Below, one piece after another: positions 25,321 to 32,624 of a stretch of 64,000 nucleotides of DNA (the stretch's first letter is position 1; every line of letters starts with the position of its first letter). A model generated the notes under the pieces. It was not told the DNA's origin, searched no databases, and worked only from the letters and a program-made list of their open reading frames with translations. The DNA comes from Streptomyces sp. APSN-46.1 (GTDB lineage: Bacteria > Actinomycetota > Actinomycetes > Streptomycetales > Streptomycetaceae). The stretch spans positions 248,001 through 312,000 of the forward strand of contig NZ_JALGRF010000002.1 of assembly GCF_022815725.1 (NCBI RefSeq). Direction: 5' to 3'. Made by a program: the position numbers and the translations under genes.

Positions 25321-26499
25321 TCAGCGGCCGGCCGGGCTGTGCAGCAGCAGGTTCGGGGTGCCCGTCGGGAGGGCGGTGATGTGGTCCGGCAGGGCGCCGC
25401 GCAGGAGGGCCTCGGACACCTGCGCCGGGGTCTTCGCCGTGCCGGCCGCGAGGATCAGCGCGGCGACGCCCGTCACGTGCGGGGCCGCCATGGAGGTCCC
25501 GGTGGCCCGGGCGAGGGCGGTGGTCGAGCCTTTCCAGGCCGAGGTCACGGCCACGCCGGGCGCCGAGACGTCCACACAGGGGCCGTGGTTGGAGAAGGGG
25601 GCCCGCCGGTCCTCGGCGTCGGTCGCGCCGACGGTGATGGCCTCGCGGACACGGGCCGGCGACCCGGCGCAGGCGTTCGCGTTCTCGTTCCCGGCGGCCA
25701 CGGTGAAGGTGATCCCGGCGAGCACCGCCCGCTTCACCGCCGCGTCCAGGGCGAAGCTGGGGGTCCCGCCCATGCTCATGTTCGCGACGGCCGGGGTGCC
25801 GGGCGACTTGGCGGCGTCCTTCACCATCCAATTGAGGCCGCTCAGGATGTCCGACAGGCGCCCGGCGCCCCGGCAGTCGGCCACCTTCACCGCGACGAGG
25901 GAGACCCCCTTCGCGACCCCGTACGTCGCCCCGCCGACGGTCCCCGCGACGTGCGTGCCGTGGCCGTTGCAGTCGGAGGAGGTTTCGAGGAAGACGGCGT
26001 TGTGGCCGCGCCGGGCGCGGCCGCCGAACTCCTGGTGGCGGGTGTTGATCCCGGTGTCCACGATGTAGGCGGTGACACCCCGCGCCTTCGTCCCGTACGC
26101 GTACGAGCCGTCGAGCGGCAGCTCACGCTGGTCGATCCGGTCCAGCGACCAGGGCGCCGGTGTCTGCGTGTCGCTCGTACGGAACTCCGCGTCCGGCTCC
26201 ACGGAGGCCACCCTGGGGTCCGCGGCGAGGGCCGCGGCGCGGGCGGCCGTGGTGCGGACGGCGAATCCGGTGACGGCCGTGTCGTAGACGGCCCCGACCT
26301 CGTCGCCCGACTCCGCCGCCTCGGCGGCGAGGGCGCGCAGCGGTGCCCGGTGGGTGGTGGTGTCCCTGAGGACCACGACGTAGGGGGCGACGGGGCCTTG
26401 GGGGGCGTCGGAGTCGGCTTGGGCGGCGGCGGGTGGCGGCAGGACGGTGGCCGCCGCCAGCAGGGTGGCGGCCGGGAGCAGCGCGGTGAATGCGGTCAT
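25321..26499 (-). CDS. Secreted subtilisin-like serine peptidase (S8)
   Basis: A 392-aa secreted protease: signal peptide (LLPAATLLAAATVLPPPAAA), an I9-type inhibitory propeptide (YVVVLRD ... SVEPDAEF) and an S8 domain with triad Asp148 (YIVDTGIN), His180 (GHGTHVAGT) and Ser336 (GTSMAAPH). It belongs to the proteinase K-like group of Streptomyces exoproteases. ATG at 26499 is chosen because it begins the signal peptide; the in-frame Arg-rich sequence above it is not family-like. The upstream region is bounded by a 64-bp palindrome. Confidence 0.92.
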   Translation of the reverse strand: MTAFTALLPAATLLAAATVLPPPAAAQADSDAPQGPVAPYVVVLRDTTTHRAPLRALAAEAAESGDEVGAVYDTAVTGFAVRTTAARAAALAADPRVASVEPDAEFRTSDTQTPAPWSLDRIDQRELPLDGSYAYGTKARGVTAYIVDTGINTRHQEFGGRARRGHNAVFLETSSDCNGHGTHVAGTVGGATYGVAKGVSLVAVKVADCRGAGRLSDILSGLNWMVKDAAKSPGTPAVANMSMGGTPSFALDAAVKRAVLAGITFTVAAGNENANACAGSPARVREAITVGATDAEDRRAPFSNHGPCVDVSAPGVAVTSAWKGSTTALARATGTSMAAPHVTGVAALILAAGTAKTPAQVSEALLRGALPDHITALPTGTPNLLLHSPAGR

Positions 26500-26574
26500 G
26501 CGGCTGATGCTCGGCGAGGCGCGGCGCGGGCGCGCGGAGGGTGCGCCGAGTGGGCGCACGACACGCCGCCGGGG

Positions 26575-26638
26575 GAGGTAGGGGGTGTTTCTCGGATCTC
26601 CGCGGCGCCGCGGAGATCCGGGAAACACTCCCTACCTC
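26575..26638. terminator. 64-bp near-perfect palindrome
   Basis: Two 32-bp arms (26575-26606 and 26607-26638) match at 30 of 32 positions with no spacer. The two mismatches would be G-U pairs in plus-strand RNA. It overlaps the stop codon of the acetyltransferase gene and precedes the S8 peptidase, so it probably ends transcription of the former. Confidence 0.65.
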
Positions 26639-27072
26639 GGGTTCGGCCGTGGCCCGGGTTCCGGCGAGACGGCCCAGCCGCGCATCGCGAAAAGGCCCTC
26701 GTCCCGGGCGCCGGCGGAGTCGTAGGTGGCGAGGGCGGCCTCGTTGTCGGTGTCCACCCCCACCCACATGCCGTAACAGCCGCGCGCCCGGGCCTCGTCG
26801 GCGAGGGCCAGGGTCAGGGCGCGGCCGATGCCGCGGCGGCGGTAGCCCTCGTCCACGGAGATCTCGTACAGGCACATCTCGGTGCCCTTGTCGGGGTGGG
26901 TCATCTCGACGCCGGAGACCATGCCGGCGGGGATGCCGTCGACGTAGGCGATGAGCATCAGGTGTCCCTGCGCGGAGAGGAAGCGCTCGGACCAGTCCAG
27001 GCGGGCGGGGCCGTCGAAGAGCCCCTCCGCGGCCTGGAATTCGGCGACGGTACGGGCGGGGCGGATGTCCAT
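26632..27072 (-). CDS. GNAT acetyltransferase, AAC(3)-I-like
   Basis: A 146-aa single-domain acetyltransferase. EMCLYEISVDEGYRRRGIGRAL is the acetyl-CoA-binding core, and the pattern around it (QGHLMLIAY, MWVGVDTDNEAALATYDSAGA) recalls aminoglycoside 3-N-acetyltransferases of the AAC(3)-I group. Resistance is not shown by this, since many such homologues have other substrates. ATG at 27072 is used; GTG at 27081 is an alternative and neither has a clear ribosome site. Its stop lies within the 64-bp palindrome. Confidence 0.78.
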   Translation of the reverse strand: MDIRPARTVAEFQAAEGLFDGPARLDWSERFLSAQGHLMLIAYVDGIPAGMVSGVEMTHPDKGTEMCLYEISVDEGYRRRGIGRALTLALADEARARGCYGMWVGVDTDNEAALATYDSAGARDEGLFAMRGWAVSPEPGPRPNPR

Positions 27073-27093
27073 GGCGGTCACGATAATGGGCGG

Positions 27094-27198
27094 GTGACGA
27101 GCGAAGACCCTGATTTCGCCACGGCGTGGCGGGCGGCGCCCGAGGCGCTACGCAGGGCTCTCGTGCCGGCCTACGAGGCGCCGGCCGCGGGGGCCTGA
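27094..27198 (+). CDS. Possible 34-aa ORF or gene remnant
   Basis: GTG-started, divergent from the acetyltransferase and ending in TGA at the edge of the repeat-rich stretch. The peptide (VTSEDPDFATAWRAAPEAL...) reads like a real protein N-terminus with good codon bias, so it may be the stump of a gene cut off by the repeats that follow. No ribosome site was seen. Confidence 0.2.
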   Translation: MTSEDPDFATAWRAAPEALRRALVPAYEAPAAGA

Positions 27199-27738
27199 CG
27201 GTGGGGCGGCCCTGACGGACGCGGCCGGGGCGGTGCCCTACCCGGGCCGCAACGAGGCGCCAAGGCCAGCCCGCCGGGCGCGCCGCGGGCGGGACCGGGC
27301 CGGGGCTGAGGCCAGGGCTGGGACCGGGGCCAGGGCCGGGGCTAGGGCCGGGAGGGTGAGGGGGCCACGGCCGGGGCCGGGGCCGGGGCCGGGGTCGGGA
27401 GGGTAAGGGGCCGGGGCTGCGGGCTGCTGAGGGGCACCCCGCTGGCCCAGGCCGGTAAGAGGCGGCGGGGTGCGGCGGCCGGCGGAGGCCAGGGGCAGGG
27501 GCGTGTCCCGGGTCGTGGCCGCGACGGCCCGGAGGGTAAGGGCGGTGGACCGGCAGTCGGAGAGGGGCCGGGGCGGAGGCGCAGGGGCAGGGTGCGGCCC
27601 GGGTGGGGTTGGGACGGCTCGGCGGGGTCCTCGTCAGGCCCGGAGGGTAAGGGCGGCGGATCGGCAGTCGGAGAGGGGCCGGGGCGGAGGCGCAGGGTGC
27701 GGCCCGGGTGGGGTTGGGACGGCTCGGCGGGGTCCTCG
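27199..27738. other. Repeat-rich noncoding stretch
   Basis: 540 bp without a supported gene. It begins with ordinary GC-rich sequence, then has G-rich runs (27291-27416), and ends in a ~105-111 bp tandem duplication abutting the PPTase stop. Long open frames here are repeats of Arg, Gly and Ala and are not credible. Confidence 0.7.
27291..27416 (+). repeat. GGGGCC-type simple repeat
   Basis: Runs of three to five G spaced by one to four bases (GGGCCGGGGCCGGGGCCGG and variants). The plus strand could fold into G-quadruplexes. Confidence 0.75.
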
Positions 27739-27768
27739 TCAGGCCCGGAGGGCGAGGGCGGCGGCGTA
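27526..27768 (-). repeat. Tandem duplication of the PPTase 3' end and flank
   Basis: Copy 1 at 27526-27636 (111 bp) and copy 2 at 27637-27741 (105 bp, lacking 6 bases) are nearly identical; each begins with a version of the last codons of the PPTase gene, whose true copy continues from 27742. The duplication therefore repeats the gene end and its flank. Confidence 0.85.
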
Positions 27769-28440
27769 CTCCAGCGGGGCCGGAAGGTCCGTCAGGGTCC
27801 AGCCCGGTACCTCGGCCGGGGCCGGTGCCGCCCCGATGTACGGGTCGGCCAGACCGAGGGACAGGCCGGCGCCCGTCCCTTTGAGGTAGGCCTCCTTGCG
27901 GGACCACACCCGCGCCAGCGCCACCCGCCGGTCCGCCTCGGGCAGGGCGGTCACCTCGGCCGCTTCCGCCGGATGCAGGGCGGTCAGTACGTCCGCCACC
28001 GCCGCCGCGTCCGGGATCCCCTCCACGTCGATCCCCACCGGCACCGCCGCGAACGCGAAGTACGCCAGGTCCCCGCTGTGCGACAGCGAGAAGTGCAACC
28101 CGCCGTCCGCCACCGCCGGGCGGCCGTGCGGGGCGCCGCAGCACAGGCAGTCCTCCCGCATCAGCGAGACCTTCTCCGGGGCCAGCCCCAGGTACCCGCC
28201 GAGCAGCACCCGCAGCCCCACGTGCGAGGCGAGGTACCGCTGGCGGTCGCCGTCCCGCAACAGCCGCCCGGCCCGGTCCCGTTCGGCCGCGTCCAGGAGC
28301 GGCAGCGCATCGTCGATCCGGAACCCGCCGACCGCGTCCAGCGTGGTGTCCAGGGACCACACCGCCGCGGTCGCACTGCCCGGGGGCAGCGCGCCTATCA
28401 GGGGTGCGCCGCCGCTGAGTTGGTTCACGTACTCGCTCAC
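27739..28440 (-). CDS. Sfp-type 4'-phosphopantetheinyl transferase
   Basis: A 233-aa enzyme that transfers phosphopantetheine from CoA to carrier proteins. The Mg/CoA motifs are intact: GIDVEG in the middle and WSRKEAYLKGTGAGL later, with FSLSHSGDLAYFA between. Length is that of the Sfp/Gsp class acting on PKS and NRPS carriers. GTG at 28440 is the first start that fits; no ribosome site is obvious. No PKS or NRPS lies within the window, so it probably serves distant clusters. Divergent from an alpha/beta hydrolase, 102 bp apart. Confidence 0.92.
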   Translation of the reverse strand: MSEYVNQLSGGAPLIGALPPGSATAAVWSLDTTLDAVGGFRIDDALPLLDAAERDRAGRLLRDGDRQRYLASHVGLRVLLGGYLGLAPEKVSLMREDCLCCGAPHGRPAVADGGLHFSLSHSGDLAYFAFAAVPVGIDVEGIPDAAAVADVLTALHPAEAAEVTALPEADRRVALARVWSRKEAYLKGTGAGLSLGLADPYIGAAPAPAEVPGWTLTDLPAPLEYAAALALRA

Positions 28441-28542
28441 CCGATGAGGGTAGACGAGGCGGTCGGCGCTCTGGTTACGCTCAGATCTTCTGATCCTTCC
28501 ACTCGTTCCAGGCCACCACAGCAGCCCAGGGGGAACCACACC

Positions 28543-29319
28543 GTGCACAGTGCCGTCGTGACACCGAAAGGCGACCGCATCCGCTGGGTCGAACTGCCCG
28601 GAGCCGAGCCCGCCCGCGTGTACCTGCACGGGCTGGGCTCGACCGCGCCCGCCTACTTCGCGGCGAGCGCGGTACATCCGCTGCTGGCCGGGCGGCGCTC
28701 GCTGCTGGTCGACCTGCTGGGGCACGGGCACAGCGACCGCCCCGAAGAGTTCTCCTACACCTTGGAGGCGCACGCCGACGCCCTGGCAGCCGCGCTCGAC
28801 ACGGCCGGAGTCGACGGCGCCGAGGTCATCGCGCACAGCATGGGCGGAGCGGTGGCCATCGTGCTGGCCCACCGGCATCCCCGGCTGGTCTCCCGCCTGG
28901 TGCTGGTGGACGCCAACCTGGACCCCGCACCCCCCGTCCCCACCACCGGCGGCAGCGGGATCGCCTCCTACACCGAGGAGGAGTTCCTGGCCGGCGGCTG
29001 GGCCGAGGTCCGCGACCGGGTCGGCGCGCACTGGTGGTCCACCATGCGACTGGCCGGCCGCACGGCCCTGTACCGCACCGCGGTCCACCTCGCCGCCGGC
29101 ACCACGCCCACCATGCGGGAGCTCCTGCTGGAGCTGAAGATCCCGCGCAGCTACCTCCTCCCGGAGGCGGACGGGCCGCTCGCCGGGGCCGAGGCGCTGG
29201 AGGCGGCCGGAGTGGCCGTCGTCCCCGTCCCGGACTGCGGGCACAACATCATGCTGGACAACCCCGAGGCCTTCGCCCGCGCCACGGCGACCGCCCTCGC
29301 CCGCGACGAGCGGAGCTAA
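28543..29319 (+). CDS. Alpha/beta hydrolase
   Basis: A 258-aa cytoplasmic hydrolase. LHGLGSTAPAYF is the oxyanion loop, AHSMGGAVAIVLA holds the nucleophile Ser, and the triad His is in VPDCGHNIMLDNPEAF. A cap region sits between. GTG at 28543 lies 7 bases after CAGGGGG. The substrate is unknown; its position beside the PPTase could suggest thioester or ester release, but that is speculation. The TAA stop overlaps the stop of the convergent anchored protein gene by 4 bp. Confidence 0.85.
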   Translation: MHSAVVTPKGDRIRWVELPGAEPARVYLHGLGSTAPAYFAASAVHPLLAGRRSLLVDLLGHGHSDRPEEFSYTLEAHADALAAALDTAGVDGAEVIAHSMGGAVAIVLAHRHPRLVSRLVLVDANLDPAPPVPTTGGSGIASYTEEEFLAGGWAEVRDRVGAHWWSTMRLAGRTALYRTAVHLAAGTTPTMRELLLELKIPRSYLLPEADGPLAGAEALEAAGVAVVPVPDCGHNIMLDNPEAFARATATALARDERS

Positions 29320-29846
29320 CGCCGCGCGGCGTCGGCCGGGGCCTGGGCCTGGTCGTGTATTCGGGCGCCCGGGGAGGGTGTTCCGTCGGTCCAGGCGTAG
29401 ACATGCTTGCCGCGCACCGCGACCTGGTACTGGTGGACGTCCCGGCATTCGGGCCGCTCCTCGGCCCGGGTGTCACGCGGCCACCACTTCGCCTTCGCCC
29501 CGAGCCCGGGCCCGGCCAGCCGCTTCGGCTTCCCGGCGCCGCACTGCGGGCCGTCCAGCGGGGCGGAGCCGAGCGTGAACCGGATCAGCCGGGCCTCGCC
29601 GCCGGCACGCGCCCGTATCCGTACATCGGTGGCGTCCTTCGGTATCCAGGACGGCAGCACGAACGCCGGCTCCCCGCGCGTCGGAGCCTCGGCGGCCGTC
29701 GCGAACCGCTTCTGCCGCTCCTGGAAAATGCGGTCGTTGACGGCATCGGTGAGTGGATTGGGCGGGAGGTTGGGCAGCGCGAAGGCCGCGGCGGCGAGGG
29801 CTCCCACGGCGGCTGCTGCGAAGACGAGCGGGCGACGGCGGTTCAT
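29316..29846 (-). CDS. Membrane-anchored extracytoplasmic protein of unknown function
   Basis: A 176-aa protein with an N-terminal hydrophobic segment (PLVFAAAAVGALAAAAFALP), either an uncleaved anchor or signal peptide, followed by a soluble domain with one pair of cysteines (in PQCGAGKP and PECRDVHQYQ). The part around FVLPSWIPKDATDVRIRAR recalls a small Streptomyces family, but I cannot name it. ATG at 29846 is chosen because it starts the basic MNRRRP before the hydrophobic run; upstream in-frame sequence is not protein-like. Confidence 0.7.
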   Translation of the reverse strand: MNRRRPLVFAAAAVGALAAAAFALPNLPPNPLTDAVNDRIFQERQKRFATAAEAPTRGEPAFVLPSWIPKDATDVRIRARAGGEARLIRFTLGSAPLDGPQCGAGKPKRLAGPGLGAKAKWWPRDTRAEERPECRDVHQYQVAVRGKHVYAWTDGTPSPGARIHDQAQAPADAARR

Positions 29847-30181
29847 GGAAACAAGTGTTCGCCACGGACCCCACTCCGCGCGTCCCTCCGTAGGACGAAC
29901 CGAATCCCTGCCGGAAGTAGCACACACCGTCATACCTGAGTCCCGGGCCGGGCCGCGTCCCCATACCTGAGTCCGGGGCGGGCGAGTGGGTCCGCCTTCC
30001 GTCAGAGGGCGAATCCATCCCGCCCGCAGCGGCCGCGGCCTCGCGGACGTACTCCGTTCCGGCGGTGAACCCGAGAAAAATAGCCCGGCCATAGGGGCCG
30101 CCGGTATGCCTTCTCCGAGAGCGATCCCCAGCCGCCGCCCGGAAGTCCGGGCGGCGGACCGTCAACTCCCGGAGGACTCCC
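29847..30181. other. Divergent intergenic region upstream of phospholipase A2
   Basis: 335 bp with promoters for both flanking genes expected. It carries the 13-bp direct repeat CATACCTGAGTCC (29931 and 29962) and the phospholipase ribosome site GGAGGA. No gene supported. Confidence 0.6.
29931..29974 (+). repeat. CATACCTGAGTCC direct repeat, 31-bp period
   Basis: Two identical 13-mers at 29931-29943 and 29962-29974, three helical turns apart. A related TACCTGAGTC occurs near 48104, upstream of ettA. Confidence 0.7.
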
Positions 30182-30694
30182 GTGAGCCGTCGTCTCGTGC
30201 CCGCCGCCTTATCCGCCGCCGCCGCTAGCGCCAGAGCTGCCGCTACCGCCACCGCCCTGGCTGCCGTCCTGGTCCTGGCCACCCCGGCGTCCGCCGCCCC
30301 TGCCGACAAGCCCCAGGTCCTCGGCGGCTGGACGCAGACCAGCGCGGCGAGCTACAACGCGTGGGCCGCGGCGCGCGGGAACCAGGGCCAGTGGTCCGCG
30401 TACGGCTTCGACTGGTCGACCGACTACTGCACCACCTCCCCGGACAACCCGTTCGGCTTCCCCTTCCAGATGTCCTGTGCCCGCCACGACTTCGGATACC
30501 GCAACTACAAGGCGGCCGGCTCCTTCTCCGCCAACAAGTCCCGCCTGGACGACGCCTTCTACGCCGACCTCAAGCGGGTCTGCGCGCAGTACTCCGGCGC
30601 GAAGAAGACGTCCTGCACCGGCACGGCGTGGACCTACTACCAGGCCGTAAGGGCGCTCGGCGTCTCGGCGCAAGACACCCCCACCGCCGCCTGA
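30182..30694 (+). CDS. Secreted phospholipase A2
   Basis: A 170-aa exported lipase of the Streptomyces PLA2 class, hydrolysing the sn-2 ester of phospholipids with Ca2+. Signal peptide ends near Ala-Ser-Ala at residue 38. The catalytic dyad is His102-Asp103 in CARHDFGYRNYK, and four cysteines (83, 99, and two near the C-terminus) would form two disulfides. GTG follows GGAGGA by 6 bases. Codon 10 is TTA (30209-30211), so translation should need the bldA tRNA and be tied to development. Confidence 0.92.
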   Translation: MSRRLVPAALSAAAASARAAATATALAAVLVLATPASAAPADKPQVLGGWTQTSAASYNAWAAARGNQGQWSAYGFDWSTDYCTTSPDNPFGFPFQMSCARHDFGYRNYKAAGSFSANKSRLDDAFYADLKRVCAQYSGAKKTSCTGTAWTYYQAVRALGVSAQDTPTAA

Positions 30695-30763
30695 CCCACC
30701 CCTGCCGTCCGCCGCCGCCCCGTCGCACGCCACCGGACCGTCACCGGGCCGCCGATCTGCCCG

Positions 30764-31975
30764 TCACCAGGCGACCGGCAGGGTCTCCGGGCCCCGGTTG
30801 ACGGTGTGGCGGCGCCAGCGAACCTGGTCCGGTCCGACGGCCAGACGGAGTTCCGGAAGTTCCCGCAGCAGCGTGGAGAGGACCACTTCCGACTGCATCC
30901 GCGTGAGCGCGGCGCCCAGGCAGTAGTGCGCGCCGTGGCCGAAGGCGAGGTGGGGTGCCTCGTCGCGGGTCAGGTCCAGCCGGTCGGGATCGGTGAACAC
31001 GTCCGGGTCGCGGTTGGCGGCGAGATACGACACGTAGACAGCCTCGCCGGCCCGGATCAGCGTGTCGCCGATCACGACGTCCTCGGTGGCGATCCGGGGA
31101 AGGCCGACGCCGTTGCGTTGGGGGATGAAGCGCAGCAGTTCCTCGACGGCTCGCGGCAGCAGGGCGGGCTCGGCCCGCAGCAGGGCCAGCTGCTCGGGAT
31201 GGGTGAGCAGCGCGTACACCATGGTCGAGGTCTGATTGCGTACCTGGTCGAGGGCGTTCAGCACGGTCATCACCGACAGGGAGATCAGTTCGGGACGGCT
31301 GAGCGCGCCCTCCCGCTGGGCGCTGACCAGCTCACTGAACAGGTCGTCGCCCGGATCGAGGGCCCGGTGGTCCGCCAGGTTCCGGAAGTAGCCGGCGATC
31401 TCGGCCTTGACGGCGCTGCTCCGCGCCGGTGAGGCGTCACTGGAGAGGATGACGGCACGCCAGCCCTGCAGGCGGCCGAAGTCGCCCGCCGGGACGCCCA
31501 GGAGGTGGCCGATCACCTGTTCCGGCAGCGGCCCAGTCAGCGCCTCCGTCAACTCGGCGGGCGGGCCTTGGGCGGCCATCGCCGCCACCATCCGGTCGGT
31601 GGCCTCCTGGGCCAGGATCCGCAGGGCGCAGGCCCGCCGGCGGTTGAAGGCGTGGGCCACGAGGCGGCGCAGCCGGGTGTGGTCGGGATGGTCGGTACGC
31701 CCGATGCCGCCCACCGGCGCGACGGTGTGCGGCGTCATGCTCGTCACCGGTCGGCCGACGGTCAGCGCGCGGCTGAAGCGCTGGTCGGACGTGATGGTTT
31801 TGACGTCCTCGTACCGGGTCGCGAGCCAGGCGTCGCCCTCACCGAAGCGCATCCGCACACGGGCGATCGGCTCCTCGCGCAGCAGCCGGTGCAGCAGCGG
31901 GTCGAAGCGGAGAGCGTCCAGGGGTTCCACCGCCCAGTGGTGCACTGTGGCGTGCGCGGGGCAGGTCTCGGTCAT
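30764..31975 (-). CDS. Cytochrome P450, CYP158-like (second P450 of the rppA operon)
   Basis: A 403-aa bacterial P450. Heme loop FGHGAHYCLGAAL and ExxR in VEELLRFIP are intact. The I-helix reads NALDQVRNQ, so the usual acid-Thr pair is replaced (Gln, Val), as in CYP158A2, which couples flaviolin without the conserved Thr. It ends RGPETLPVAW like that group. ATG overlaps the cupin stop (ATGA). Expected to act on flaviolin or a related naphthoquinone; the exact reaction is unknown. Last gene of the operon. Confidence 0.9.
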   Translation of the reverse strand: MTETCPAHATVHHWAVEPLDALRFDPLLHRLLREEPIARVRMRFGEGDAWLATRYEDVKTITSDQRFSRALTVGRPVTSMTPHTVAPVGGIGRTDHPDHTRLRRLVAHAFNRRRACALRILAQEATDRMVAAMAAQGPPAELTEALTGPLPEQVIGHLLGVPAGDFGRLQGWRAVILSSDASPARSSAVKAEIAGYFRNLADHRALDPGDDLFSELVSAQREGALSRPELISLSVMTVLNALDQVRNQTSTMVYALLTHPEQLALLRAEPALLPRAVEELLRFIPQRNGVGLPRIATEDVVIGDTLIRAGEAVYVSYLAANRDPDVFTDPDRLDLTRDEAPHLAFGHGAHYCLGAALTRMQSEVVLSTLLRELPELRLAVGPDQVRWRRHTVNRGPETLPVAW

Positions 31976-32550
31976 CGGCCCGCTCCGGCCCGGGTGCCGG
32001 ACGGCAGGGGGGCGTGTCGCAGAGGTGTGAGCTGTTCGATGTCGTAGCGTCGCCGCAGCTCCTCGACGGCCGCGGCGTCGGGACCGGCGTCGGGACCGGC
32101 GTCGGAGTTCAGCAGTTCCAAGAGTTCCTCGAAGTAGCGCTCGTGGTCCGGCGGCGGAGACGCCTGGAACAGCATCCTGGCCGGCGCTCCGGTCGGGTTG
32201 GTGAAGGCGTGCGGGCAGCCGGGCGGTACGAGGATCAGCGTGCCGGCGGTCGCCCGGACGGGCCGTTGGCCGGAGAGCGACTCCCACCCGCGCCAGTCGT
32301 CGCGGGTGCGGACCCTCGGCTCGAAGGCCATCACCTCCAGCTCGCCTTCGATCACGTAGAACAGCTCCTCGCTCCGGTCGTGGGTGTGCGCCCCGACATC
32401 GAAGCCGGGCGGCACCACCACCTCGAAGGTGGAAGCGGTCCGTGAGGACGCGCCGGTCACCTTGAACGTCACCTGCTGGGCGGCGGTGCTGATGGTGCGT
32501 CCGCCGCCCGGGGGGACCACCAGGCCGTCGGACGGATGGGACTGGGGCAC
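31972..32550 (-). CDS. Cupin quinone-forming monooxygenase, MomA-like
   Basis: A 192-aa single-cupin protein. Metal-ligand motif GAHTHDRSEELFYVIEGE and a second half with PPGCPHAFTNPTG. In Streptomyces type III PKS loci, MomA is a cupin that oxidises tetrahydroxynaphthalene to flaviolin; position and size fit. A DAGPDAGPDA repeat lies near residue 152. GTG at 32550 is chosen because GAGGAGCGAAGGAC precedes it. Between two P450 genes, with an ATGA overlap to the second. Confidence 0.82.
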   Translation of the reverse strand: MPQSHPSDGLVVPPGGGRTISTAAQQVTFKVTGASSRTASTFEVVVPPGFDVGAHTHDRSEELFYVIEGELEVMAFEPRVRTRDDWRGWESLSGQRPVRATAGTLILVPPGCPHAFTNPTGAPARMLFQASPPPDHERYFEELLELLNSDAGPDAGPDAAAVEELRRRYDIEQLTPLRHAPLPSGTRAGAGR

Positions 32551-32624
32551 GTCCTTCGCTCCTCTCTCTCGCGTTTTCAGGGCTTCCGCGGGTGGGTTCT
32601 CGCCGCCCGCGCGCCGGTGCTCCG

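Noticed and set aside
27470-27889. Plus-strand ORFs in the repeat stretch before the PPTase
   Set aside because: Arg/Gly repeats produced by the tandem duplication; no ribosome site or domain.
27739-28440. PPTase as marker of a local PKS or NRPS cluster
   Set aside because: No carrier-protein gene lies in the window; RppA type III PKS needs none.
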